Source: Hyperoodon ampullatus
Lineage: Eukaryota; Chordata; Mammalia; Artiodactyla; Ziphiidae
Direction of reading: 5' to 3'
Assembly (NCBI GenBank): GCA_949752795.1
Contig: OX457057.1
Location: 159,565,980 to 159,629,979, forward strand
Length of the DNA: 64,000 bases
The position numbers and the translations under genes were made by a program. Numbering within the stretch: the first letter of the stretch is position 1; each line of letters opens with the position of its first letter. Below, piece after piece: positions 11,494 to 22,473 of the stretch. The notes under the pieces were generated by a model, which had not been told where the DNA came from, ran no database searches, and worked only from the letters and a program-made list of their open reading frames with translations.

Positions 11494-14400
11494 GTTATGT
11501 GGGCCTCTCACTGTTGTGGCCTCTCCCGTTGCGGAGCACAGGCTCCGGACGCACAGGCCCAGCGGCCATGGCTCACGGGCCCAGCCGCTCCGCGGCACGT
11601 GGGATCTTCCCAGACCGGGGCACGAACCCGTGTCCCCTGCATCGGCAGGCGGACTCTCAACCACTGCGCCACCAGGGAAGCCCGAGAGTTGTCTTTTTGT
11701 CTTTATAGTTTCCTTTGTTGTGCAAAAGCTTTGAAGCTTCATTAGGTCCCATTTGTTTATTTTTGTTTTTATTTCCATTACTTTGAGATGGATCAAAAAA
11801 ATTCTTGCTGTGATTTATGTCAAAGAGTGTTCTTCCTATGTTTTCCTCTAAGAATTTTATAGTGTCCGGTCTTACACTTAGGTCTCTAATCCATTTTGAG
11901 TTTATTTTTGTGTATGGTGTTAGGGAGTGTTCTAATTTCATTCTTTTACATGTAGCTGTCCAGTTTTCCCAGCACCACTTATTGAAGAGACTGTCTTTTC
12001 TCCATTGTATACCCTTGCCTCCTTTGTCATAGATTAGTTGACCATAGGTGCGTGGGTTTATCTCTGGGCTTTCTATCTTGTTCCATTGATCTATGTTTCT
12101 GTTTTTGTGCCAGTACCATATTGTCTTGATTACTGTAGCTTGGTCGTATAGTCTGAAGTCAGGGAGTCTGATTCCTCCAGCTCCGTTTTTTCCCCTCAAG
12201 ACTGCTTTGGCTGTTTGGGGTCTTCTGTGTCTCCATACAAATTTTAAGATTTTTTGTTCTAGTTCCATAAAAAATGCCATTGGTAATTTGATAGGGATTG
12301 CATTGAATCTGTAGATCGCTTTGGTTAGTATAGTCATTTTCACAATATTGATTCTTCCAATCCAAGAGCATGGTATAGCTCTGATCTGTTAGTACCATCT
12401 TTCATTTCTTTCATCAGTGTCTTATAGTTTTCTGCATACAGGTCTTTTGTCTCCTTAGGTAGATTTATTCCCAGGTATTTTATTCTTTTTGTTGCAATGG
12501 TAAATGGGAGTGTTACCTTAATTTCTCTTTCAGATTTTTCATCATTAGTGTATAGGAATGCAAGAGATTTCTGTACATGAATTTTGTATCCTGCAACTTT
12601 ACCAAATTCATTGATTAGCTCTAGTAGTTTTCTGGTGGCATCTTTAGGATTCTCTTTGTAGAGTATCATGTCATCTGCAAACAGTGACAGTTTCACTTCC
12701 TGCTTTCAAATTTGTATTCCTTTTATATCTTTTTCTCCTCTTATTGCCATGGTAGGACTTCGAAAACTCTGTTGAATAATAGTGGTGAGCTTGAACATCC
12801 TTGTCTTGTTCCTGATCTTAGAGGAAATGCTTTCCGTTTTTCACCATTGAGAATGATGCTTGCTGTGGGTTTGTCATATATGGCCTTTATTATGTTGAGG
12901 TAGGTTCCCTCTATGCACACTTTCTGGAGAGTTTTTTTTATCATAAATCGGTGTTGAATTTTGTCAAAAGCTTTTTCTGCATCTATTGAGATGATCATAT
13001 GGTTTTTATTCTTCAATTTGTTAATATGGTGTATCACATTGACTGATGTTCATATATTGAAGAATCCTTACATCCCTGGGATAAATCCCACTTGATCATC
13101 ATGTATGATCCTTTTAATGTGTCATTGGATTCTGTTTGCTAGTATTTTGTTGAGGATTTTTGCATCTATATTCATCAGTGATATTGGTCTGTAATTTTCT
13201 TTTTTTGTAGTATCTTTGTATGGTTTTGGTATCAGGGTGATGTTGGCCTCATAGAATGAGTTTGGGAGTGTTCCTTCTTCTGAAATTTTTTGGAAGAGTT
13301 TGAGAAGGATGGGTGTTAGGTCTTCTCTAAATGTTTGATAAAATTCACCTGTGAAGCCATCTGGTCCTGTACTTTTGTTAGAAAATTTTTAATCACAGTT
13401 TCAATTTCATTACTTGTGATTGGTCTGTTCATATTTTCTACTTCCTCCAGGTTCAGTCTTGGAAGGTTATACTTTCTAAGAATTTGTCCATTTCTTCCAG
13501 GTGTCCATTTTATTGGCATACAGGTGCTTGTAGTAGTCTCTTAGGATGCTTTGTATTTCTGCGGTGTCTGTTGTAACTTCTCCTTTTTCATTTCTAATTT
13601 TATTGATTTGAGTCTTCTCCCTCTTTTTCTTGATGAATCTGGCTAATGGTTTGTCAATTTTGTTTATCCTCTCAAAAAAACAGCTTTTAGTTTTATTGAT
13701 CTTTGCTATTGTTTTCTTTATTTCTATTTCATTTATTTCTGCTCTGATCTTTATGATTTCTTTCCTTCTGCTAACTTTGGGTTTTGTTTGTTCTTCTTTC
13801 TCTAGTTCCTTTAGGTGTAAGGTTAGATTGTTTATTTGAGGTTTTTCTTGTTTCTTGAGGTAGGCTTGTATAGCTATAAACTTCCCCCTTAGAACTGCTT
13901 TTGCTGCATCCCATAGGTTTTGGATTGTCGTATTTTCATTGTCATTTGTCTCTAGGTATTTTTTTATTTCCTCTTTGATTTCTTCAGTGAGCTCTTGGTT
14001 ATTTAGTAATGTATTGTTTAGCCTCCAGGTGTTTGTTTTTTTTTACATTCTTTTCCATGTAATTCATTTTTAATCTCATAGCATTGTGGTCAGAAAAGAT
14101 GATTGATATGATTTCAGTTTTCTTAAATTTACTGAGGCTTGATTTGTGACCCAAGATGTGATCTATCCTGGAGAATGTTCCATGCGTCTTTGAGAAGAAA
14201 GCATAATCTTCTGTTTTTGGATGGATTGTTCTATAAATATCTATTAAATCTATCTGGTCTATTATGTAATTAAAACTTCTATTTCCTTATTTATTTTCAT
14301 TTTGGATGATCTGTCCATTGGTGTAAGTGAGGTGTTAAATTCCCCCACTTTTACTGTGTTACTGTCGATTTCCCCTTTTATAGGTCTTAGCAGTTGCCTT

Positions 14401-14770
14401 ATGTATTGATGTGCTCCTGTGTTGGGTGCATATATATTTATAATTGTTTATCTTCTTCTTGGATTGATCCCTTGATCATTATGTAGTGTCCTTCCTTGTC
14501 TCTTGTAACATTCTTTATTTTAAGGTCTATTTTATCTGATATTAGTATTGCTATTCCAGCTTTCTTTTGATTTCCATTTGCATGGAATATCTTTTTCCAT
14601 CCCCTCACTTTCCATCTGTATGTGTACCTAGGCCTGAAGTGGATTTCCTGTAGACAGCATATCTATGGGTCTTGTTTTTGTATCCATTCAACAAGCCTGT
14701 GTCTTTTGGTTGGACCATTTAACACATTCACGTTGAAGGTAATTATCTATATGTATGTTCCTATTACCAT
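10728..14770 (-). pseudogene. L1 C ORF2 remnant
   Basis: ORF2 starts with ATG at 14768-14770, but an in-frame TAG follows as codon 8, so the endonuclease is lost at once. The RT motif is intact ([12 protein letters not shown] in the 12340-12696 frame). The C-terminal part is well kept over 167 residues (10728-11231), including [13 protein letters not shown], a Cys/His-rich block, and the YYSAIKRNE region. A SINE insertion (11466-11683) and frameshifts separate these pieces. It is not translatable as one protein. Confidence 0.88.
11466..11683 (-). mobile_element. CHR-type short SINE in L1 C
   Basis: A young antisense CHR SINE with a T-run of about 27 (reverse A-tail). A perfect 14-bp duplication, gagagttgtctttt, lies at 11452-11465 and 11684-11697. 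CpG sites are largely kept, which suggests recent insertion. Confidence 0.95.
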
Positions 14771-14869
14771 ATTCTTAATTGTTATGGGTTTGTTTTAGTA
14801 AGTCCTTTTCTTCTCTTGTGTCTCCCACTTAGAGAAGTTCCTTTAGTATTTGTTGTAGAGCTGGTTTGG

Positions 14870-15500
14870 TGGTGCCGAATTCTCTTAGCTTTTTCTTGTC
14901 TGTAAAGCCTTTGATTTCTCTATTAAATCTGAATGAAATCCTTGCTGGGTAGAGTAATTTTGGTTGTAGTTACTTCCCTTTCATCACTTTAAGTATATCA
15001 TGCCACTCCCTTCTGTCTTGTAGTGTTTCTGCTGAGAAATCAGCTGTTAAGCTTATGGGACTTCCCTTGTATATTGTTTGTCATTTTTCCCTTGCTGCTT
15101 TCAATAATTTTTCTTTGTCTTTAATTTTCTCAATTTGATTACTATATGTCTTGGTGTGTTTCTCCTTGGGTTTATCCTGTATGGGACTCGCTCTGCTTCC
15201 TGGACTTAGGTGGCTATTTCCTTTCCCATGTTAGGGAAGTTTTTGACTATAATCTCTTCAAATATTTTCTCTTGTCCTTTCTCTTTCTCTTTTCCTTCTG
15301 GACCCCCATAATGCTAATGTTGTTGTGTTTAATATTGTCCCAGAGGTGTCTTAGGCTGTCTTCATTTCTTTTCATTCTTTTTTCTTTATTCTTTTCCACA
15401 GAAGTGAATTCCACCACTCTTTCTTCCAGGTCACTTATCCGTCCTTCTGCCTTAGTTATTCTGCTATTGATTTCTTCTAGTGTAGTATTCAGTATTGTTC
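14870..15500 (-). pseudogene. L1 C ORF1 remnant
   Basis: Antisense text matches L1 ORF1 from its C-terminal domain (about 14870) through the RRM-like region (about 15280) to the coiled coil with SDLEERV-type text (about 15430). Stops break the frame. The 5' UTR follows at higher coordinates. Confidence 0.75.
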
Positions 15501-15559
15501 ATCTCTGTTTGTTTGTTCTTTAATTCTTCTAGGTCTTTGTTAACGATTTCTTGCATCTT

Positions 15560-16625
15560 CTCAATCTTTGCCTCCGTTCTTTTTCCGAGGTCCTGGATCC
15601 TCTTCACTATCATTATTCTGAATTCCTTTTCTGGTTGCCTATCTCCACTGCATTTAGTTGTTTTTCTGTGGTTTTATCTTGTTCCTTCATCTGGTACATA
15701 GCTCTCTGCCTTTTCATATTGTCTATCTTTCTGTGGTTGTGGTTTTTGTTTCACCTGCTGCAGAATTGTAGTTCTTCTTGCTTCTGCTGTCTTCCCTCTG
15801 GTGGATGAGGCTATCTAAGAGGCTTGTGCAAGTTTCCTGATGGTAGGGACTGGTGGTGGGTAGAGCTGACTGTTGCTCTTGTCGGCAGAGCTCAGTTAAC
15901 TTTAATCTGCTTGACTGCTGATGGGTGGAGCTGGGTTCCCTCCCTGTTGGTTGTTTGGCCTGAGGCAACCAAACATTGGAGCCTACCTGGGCTCTTTGGT
16001 GAGGCTAATGGCAGACTCTGGGAGCACTCATGCCAAGGAGTACTTCCCAGAACTTCTGCTGACAGTGTCCTTGTCCACATGGTGAGCCACGGCCACCCCC
16101 CACCTCTGCAGGAGACCCTCCAACACTAGCAGGTAGGTCTGGTTCTGTCTCCCCTGGGGTCACTGCTCCTTCCCCTGGGTCCTGATGTACACACTACTTT
16201 GTGTGTGCCCTCCAAGGGTGGAGTCTCTGTTTTCCCCAGTCCTTTCGAAGTCCTGCAATCAAATCCCACTAGCCTTCAAAGTCTGATTCTCTAGGAACTC
16301 CTTCTGCTGTTGCCGGATCCCCAGGTTAGGAAGCCTGATGTGGGGCTCAGAACCTTCACTCCAGTGGGTGGACTTCTGTGGTATAAGTGTGCTCCAGTCT
16401 CTGAGTCACCCACCCAGTAGTTATGGGATTTGATTTTACTGTGATTGCACCCCTCCTACTGTCTCATTGTGTCTTCTCCTTTGTCTTTGGATGTGGGGTA
16501 TTTTTTTGGTGAGTTCCAGTGTCTTCCTGTCCATGATTGTCCAGCAGCTAGTTGTGATTCTGTTGTTCTCACAAGAGAGAGTGAGAGCACGTCCTTCTAC
16601 TCCGCCACCTTGATTCAGGGCCACA
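15560..16625 (-). promoter_or_regulatory. L1 C 5' UTR (internal promoter region)
   Basis: About 1.05 kb, more G/C-rich than the rest of the element, precedes ORF1 on the minus strand and ends at the L1 5' terminus. L1 5' UTRs carry the internal RNA polymerase II promoter (known). The same text recurs at 34580-35448 in L1 F, and its outermost 70 bases recur at 4326-4395 in L1 A. Confidence 0.7.
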
Positions 16626-16976
16626 AATTTCGCTTCTTCCTTAATTTTCTCCCACCAAAAGTATCAGCTCTGTGAAGGCACCCTCAGTGGCTGCTTGTTT
16701 GTTGTATCTCCAACGCCTCGCTCTGTGCTGTCCTGGAGAGGAGAGGGCCCTACACCATGCAGTGCTGCACAGGGAAACTGTGAGGGTGGTTTCTGGGCAC
16801 AGAGAAAGAGGCCAACTGCAATTTACCATCAAAGATTTTACTGGAAGTGGCAAGCCTTCAGTCTATACCACAGTGTTCCAAAGTAGTTACATCACACAGA
16901 TTCTGCCAGTTTTATTGTTGTCTAAGTGAGGAGACAGATTTATGGTGCTTCCTACTCTGCCATCTTCCCAGAATCC
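16626..16976 (-). mobile_element. L1 B: 5' end, split off by L1 C
   Basis: This is diverged L1 5' UTR text ending, on the minus strand, with ggaggattctgggaagatgg, the typical start of older mammalian L1s. It continues the 5' UTR interrupted at 10521. Small open frames here (up to 85 codons) are not genes. Confidence 0.75.
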
Positions 16977-17742
16977 TCCTGCATTAATTGAATTTTGCAT
17001 GTTAAACCAATCTTGCTTGCATCCCTGGAAAACCCCATGATGTATTATCCTCCTTTACATATTGTTGGATTTGATTTGTCCAAATTTTGTCTAGAATTTT
17101 TGTATCTATGTTTATGAGGGATATTGATTGGTAGTTCATTTCTTGTAATGTTTTTATTTTGTTTCTGTTTAAGTTTAATGTCGAACTCATAGAATGACTT
17201 GGAGAGTACTCTCTTCAATTTTCTGAAAGAATTTGTGTATACTTGGTATTAATTATTTATAAACATTTAGTAGAATTAACTAATGAAGCCACCTGAGCCT
17301 GGAGTTTGCTTCATAAGGTTTTTAACTAAGTTAATCTAAGTTGTCAAATTTATAGTTATAAATGTATTTATAATATTCACTTTTTAGCCTTTAAATATCT
17401 ATGATCCATAGTAATGCCCTTGATCTAATTCCTGATACTAGTACTTTGTGATTCTTACCCTGTGTAGCTAAATATTTATCCCTTAATTTCAAAGAATCAG
17501 CTTCTGATTTTGTTGATTTTTCTCTATTTTTCTGTTTCATTAATTTATGTTCTGACTTTTTCTTTTCCTTTATTCTACTTTCTTTGAATTTAATTGGCTC
17601 TCCTTTTTCTAGCTGGGAGCTGAGGTCATTGATTTGAGGACTTTATTCTCTTCTAGTATTGGCATTAATTCTATAAAATTGTGACATTCTACAAGATTTG
17701 ATAGGTAATAATTTCATTTTCATTAAGTCTGAAATAATTTTT

Positions 17743-18045
17743 TTAATAATTTTATTTATTTATTTATTTATTTTTGGCTGCATTGGGTCTTCATTGCGGT
17801 GCGTGGGCTTCTCATTGTGGTGGCTTCCCTTGTTGTGGAGCACAGGCTTTAGGCACACAGGCTTCAGTAGTTGCGGCTCGTGGGCTCAGTAGTTGTGGCT
17901 CACGGGCTCTAGAGCGCAGGCTCAGTAGTTGTGATGCATGGGCTTAGTTGCTCCATGGCATTTGGGATCTTCCTGGACCAGGGCTCGAACCCGTGTGCCC
18001 TGCATTGACAGGCAGATTCTTAACCACTGTGCCACCAGGGAAGTC
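17743..18045 (-). mobile_element. Long-form CHR-related SINE in L1 D
   Basis: An antisense SINE of about 300 bp with a (TTTA)n tail. A 14-bp duplication, ctgaaataattttt, lies at 17729-17742 and 18046-18059. Confidence 0.92.
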
Positions 18046-18905
18046 CTGAAATAATTTTTAATTCCCCTTTGATATATTCTTTGACTTACGTATAATTTAG
18101 AGGTGTGTTATTTAGTTTCCAAATTTGGGGGGTATTTTCCAGAGATCTTTCTGTTATTAGTTTTTAATTTAATTTCATAGTAATCAGAGAATATACTTTG
18201 TATGACTTTAATACCTTAAAATCTTTTGACACTTGTTTTATGGTCCCAATATGGTCTATGTTGGTAAATATTACTTGTGTACTTGAAAATAACATGTATT
18301 CTACTATTTGCAGAATCTTCTATGCTAGTAAAGTAGATCAAATTAAATGAAAGCGTTATTCAAGTCTGCTCTATCATTGTAAGAAGGTATTGACATCTCT
18401 AAAAATAACTGTAGATATGTTTATTTACCCTTGTAGTTCTGTCAATTTTTGCTTCATGTGTCTTGAAATTCTCTTATATGGTACATAAATTTATGCAGTA
18501 GAAGTAACAATCATAATAATTTATCTCTTTATCATTATGAAATACTATCTTTATCCCTAGTAATAATGTTTGCTGCGTAATCTACTTCACTTAATACTAG
18601 TACCACTGCTTTAGTTTTTTATTTTTATTTTTACTATTGTTAGCATTGTTTATTTTCTATCCTTTAACTTTTAATCTATTTGTGTATTTATATTTGAGGG
18701 GTGTTTCTTGTAAGTCACATAAAGTTTCTTGCTTTTTAAAATCAATTGGACAAATCTTTGATATTTAGACCATTTACTTTTAGTGTAATTATTGATATGT
18801 TTATTTTCAATTTATCCTCTTGCTGGATTTTTTTGTTTGTCACATCTGTTTTTCATTCTCTTATCTTTTTTCCCTGCCTTCATTTGGATTTATTGGACAC
18901 TTTTT

Positions 18906-19113
18906 TTTTTTTTTTTTTTTTTGCAATACACGGGCCTCTCACTGTTGTGCCTCTCCCATTGTGGAGCACAGGCTCTGGATGCGCAGGCTCAGCGGCCATG
19001 GCTCACGGGCCCAGCCACGCCACGGCATGTGGGATCTTCCCGGACCAGGGCACGAACCTGTGTCCCCTGCATCGGCAGGCGGTCTCTCAACCACTGCGCC
19101 ACCAAGGAAGCCC
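18906..19113 (-). mobile_element. CHR-type short SINE in L1 D
   Basis: An antisense short SINE with a T-run of about 17. A 15-bp duplication, tattggacacttttt, lies at 18891-18905 and 19114-19128. Confidence 0.93.
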
Positions 19114-19401
19114 TATTGGACACTTTTTATAGTTCTATTTTATCTCTTTTTTGTTGTTTATTTATTATAAATCCTTGTTTTGTCATTTTGGGGATTGCTC
19201 TAGGGTTTATAGTATACAACTTTAACTTATGACTTATTGATTGTCTATTTTCAAGTGATACTATACAACTTCTCATAAAATATAAGACACACAGCATACT
19301 TTCATTTCACTCCTCCTGACCTTTGTCCTATTGTTGTCATAAATTTTAATTTCACAGATGCTGTAAACCACAAAATGCATTGTACTTTTATTTAAACATT
19401 T

Positions 19402-19790
19402 TTAATTTTTATTGGCGTATAGTTGCTTTACAATGTTGTGTTAGTTTCTACAGTACAGCAAAGCGAATCAGCTATTCAAATTTATAAATCCCCTCTTTTT
19501 TGGACTTTATTCCTATTTAGTTCACCACAGAGCATTGAGTAGAGTTCTCTGTGCTATACAGTAGGTTCTCATTAGTTATCTATTTTATACACAGTATCAA
19601 TAGTGTATATATGTCAATCCAAATCTCCCAATTCATCCCACTCCCCCGTTTCCCTTTTGGTATCCATATGTTTGTTCTCTATGTCTGTGTCTCTAAAATT
19701 GAAATCCTATCAAGCATCTTTTCTGACCACAATGCTATGAGATTAGAAATCAATTACAGGAAAAAACTAAAAATACAAATACACAGAGGC
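19402..19790. mobile_element. Twin-primed (5'-inverted) truncated L1
   Basis: The left 290 bp (19402 to ~19693) is an L1 3' end on the minus strand. It joins directly to about 97 bp of L1 ORF2 on the plus strand, where the plus frame reads [20 protein letters not shown], endonuclease-region text. A 9-bp direct repeat, taaacattt, flanks the whole (19393-19401 and 19791-19799). This is the known product of twin priming. Confidence 0.85.
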
Positions 19791-20142
19791 TAAACATTTA
19801 TTTTTAATAAATGGTTAATAAAAATATTTCATACTTACCCATGTAATTATCATTTCCTCTTTTCTTTATTTCTTTGTGTCGATTCATATTTCAATCTGAT
19901 GTCATTTTCCTTCTTCCTGAAAGACCTTCTTTATCATTTCCTCTATTGTAGGTCTCTTCAGATTTTGTATATCTAAAAGAAACCTTATTTTACCTTCATT
20001 TTAAGAGTGAATTTCCCCGGGTGTAGAATTCTAGGTGGATTTTTTTTTTTTTTGGTACTTTAAAAATGTTGTTCAAGTGTTTTCTCTCTTGCATTGATTA
20101 TGATAAGAAATCACCTGTTATCCTTTTCTTTGTTCTTCTGTG

Positions 20143-20672
20143 TATTGGTTTTCTATTTGCTGCTATAACAAGTTATGATAACCTTAGTGGCTTAAAACAG
20201 CACGTTTATTGTAGTTCTGTAAAAATATTCAGAAGTCTGAGACGGGTCTCACTGTGCTAAAATCAAGGTGTTGATATTGCTGTATTTCTTTCCAGAAGCT
20301 ATAGGAAAGAATGCTGTTTTTGTTTGTTTGTTTGCTTGCCTTATTCAGCTTCTAGAAACATTTTGCATTCCTTGGTTCATGACCCCCTTCCTTTTGAAGT
20401 CAGCAACATCTGGCCAGGTTCTCACACTGTTATTTCTCTGGTTTTCTCTATGGTCTCCCTCATCCTCTTTTGAGGACCCCTGTGATTATATTGGGCCAAT
20501 TCAGATAATCCAGGATAATCTTCCTGTCTAGGGTTACCAGATTAGCAAATTTTATTTTATCATCTATATTAATTCCTTTAGGCATATAACATAAAATAGT
20601 CATAGGTTCTGAGGATTAGGACATGGACATCTTTGGAAGGCCATGGTTCTGCCTTCCACATTCTGTATGTAC
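20143..20672 (-). repeat. MaLR (ERVL-MaLR, MLT1-like) solo LTR
   Basis: Antisense LTR text with 'gtggcttaaaacagcac', 'gggtctcactgtgctaaaatc' and 'attaggacatggacatcttt' matches the MLT1 group. It lies within L1 D, where similar text ttctgtgta / ttctgtatgta borders it. No internal retroviral genes are present. Confidence 0.7.
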
Positions 20673-21966
20673 AATATCATGCCTTTTTTTCTCTGGATGC
20701 TTTTAAAATTCTCTTATATCACTGGTTTTGAGCAATTAGATTTTGATCTGCTTTAGAGTAGTTTTATTCCAGTTTCTTTTGTTTGTATTTCATCTAGCTT
20801 TTTGGGTTTTGTTTGTTAGTTTTTATATAATTATTTTTTATTGAAGTATAGTTGATTTACAATGTTGTGACAATCTCTGATGTACAGCAAAGTGACTCAC
20901 TTATACACATATATACATTCTTCTTTTATATTCTTTTCCATTATGGTTTGTCACAGAGTATTCAATACAGTTTTCTGTGCTATACATTAGGACCTTGTTG
21001 TTCATCCATTCTAAATATAATAAGTGATAGTTTGCATCTACTAACCCCAAACTCCCAGTCTATCTCTCTCCCTCCCCTCATCCCCCTTGGCAACCACAAG
21101 TCTGTTCTCTATGTCTATGAGTCTGTTTTCATTTTGTAGATAGGTTCATTTGTGCCATATTTTATATTCCACATATAAGTGATATCATATGGTATTTGTC
21201 TTTCTCTTTCTGACATACTTCACTTAGTATGATAATCTCTAGTTGCATCCATGTTGCTGCAAATGACATTATTTCATTCTTTTTTATGGCTGAGTAGTAT
21301 TCCATTATATATATGTACCACATCTTCTTTATCCATTCGTCAGTCAATAGATATTTAGGTTGTTTCCATGTTTTGGCTATTGTGAACAGTGCTGCTATGA
21401 ACATAGGGATGCATGTATCTTTTTAAATTATAGTTTTATCCAGGTATATTCCCAGAAGTGGGATTGCTGGATCATATGGTAATTCTATTTTTAGTGTTCT
21501 GAGGAACCTCCACACTGTTTTCCATAGTGGCTGTACCAACTTACCTTCCCACCAACAATGTAGGAGGGTTCCCTTTTCTCCACACCCTCTCTAGCATTTG
21601 TTATTTGTGAACTTTTTAATGATGGCCATTCTGACTGGTTTAAGGTGGTATCTTATTGTAGTTTTGATTTTCATTTCTCTAATAATTAGTGATGTTGAGC
21701 ATCTTTTCATGTGCCTACTGGCCATCTGTATGTCTGGTTTCAAGAAATGTCTATTAAGGTCTTATACCCATTTTTTAATTAGGTTGTTTTTTTGTTGTTG
21801 GTTGTATGAACTGTTTGTATATTTTGGAGATTAAGCCCTTGTCTGTCATATCATTTGCAAATATTGTCCCCATTTCATAGGTTGTCTTTTTTTTTATGGT
21901 TTCCTTTGCTGTGAAAAAGTTTGTAAGTTTGATTAGGTCCCATTTGTTTATTTTTGCTTTTATTTT

Positions 21967-22473
21967 TATTTCTAAAAATATTTTGGGGCTTCCCTGGTGG
22001 CGCAGTGGTTGAGAATCTGCCTGCTAATGCAGGGGACACGGGTTTGAGCCCTGGTCTGGGAAGATTCCACATGCCGCAGAGCAACTAGGCCCGTGAGCCA
22101 CAACTACTGAGCCTGTGCGTCTGGAGCCTGTGCTCCGCAACAAGAGAGGCCGCGATAGTGAGAGGCCCGCGCACCGCGATAAAGAGTGGACCCCGCTTGC
22201 CACAACTAGAGAAAGCCCTCACACAGAAACGAAGACCCAACACAGCCAAAAATAAATAAATAAATTTTAAAAATATATTTTCTTATTTATTTATTTGCAT
22301 CAGGTCTTGGTTGTGGTTCACCAGCTCCTTAGTTACAGAGCACGGGCTCCTTAATTGTGGCATGCGAACTCTTAGTTGTGGCATGCCTGTGGGATGTATT
22401 TCCCCAACCAGGGATCGAACCCAGGCCTCCTGCATTGGGAGCATGGAGTCTTATCCACTGTGCCACTATCCCT
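21967..22473 (-). mobile_element. Older tRNA-derived SINE (antisense) in L1 E, split
   Basis: The body at 22275-22473 reads 'gcatcaggtcttggttgtgg' and later 'ccagggatcgaacccaggcc', a B-box-bearing antisense SINE. It lacks the 'ccaccagggaagcc' head of CHR. The duplication gcttttattt borders it at about 21956 and 22474. The younger plus-strand SINE lies inside its tail. Confidence 0.75.
21985..22267 (+). mobile_element. Long-form CHR-related SINE, plus strand, nested in another SINE
   Basis: A sense SINE starts ggggcttccctggtggcgca and ends in an (AAAT)n tail. Its duplication is taaaaatatttt / taaaaatatatttt (about 21973 and 22268; a 2-bp length difference). It sits in the T-rich tail of the older antisense SINE at 21967-22473. 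Confidence 0.85.

Larger units (their letters stand above)
10522..16625 (-). mobile_element. L1 C: young full-length LINE-1
   Basis: A complete antisense L1 of about 5.9 kb once its SINE is removed. It shows an A-tail and 3' UTR (10522-10727), ORF2 (10728-14770), ORF1 (~14870-15500) and a GC-richer 5' UTR (~15560-16625). The 5' end reads (minus strand) tcaaggtggcggagtagaag, a typical L1 start. It was inserted into the 5' UTR of L1 B. I could not fix its target-site duplication. It is the same subfamily as L1 A, and its 5' UTR also matches that of L1 F. Confidence 0.92.
16977..20793 (-). mobile_element. L1 D: ancient LINE-1, first piece
   Basis: A strongly diverged antisense L1 starts in the middle of the RT (frame 17002-17190 with SLINIDTKILDKIWTNQIQQ). 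It continues through the endonuclease (to ~18800), a long inter-ORF segment (~19130-19390) and ORF1 text (from ~19800). Later insertions within it are two SINEs (17743-18045, 18906-19113), an inverted L1 (19402-19790) and a MaLR LTR (20143-20672). The element resumes at 28585 and 35449. Confidence 0.8.

Noticed and set aside
11347..11745. Overlapping 100-132 codon frames with Phe runs and '[11 protein letters not shown]'-type text
   Set aside because: These are translations of a poly(T) tract and a CHR SINE. Similar text recurs at every CHR SINE in the window.
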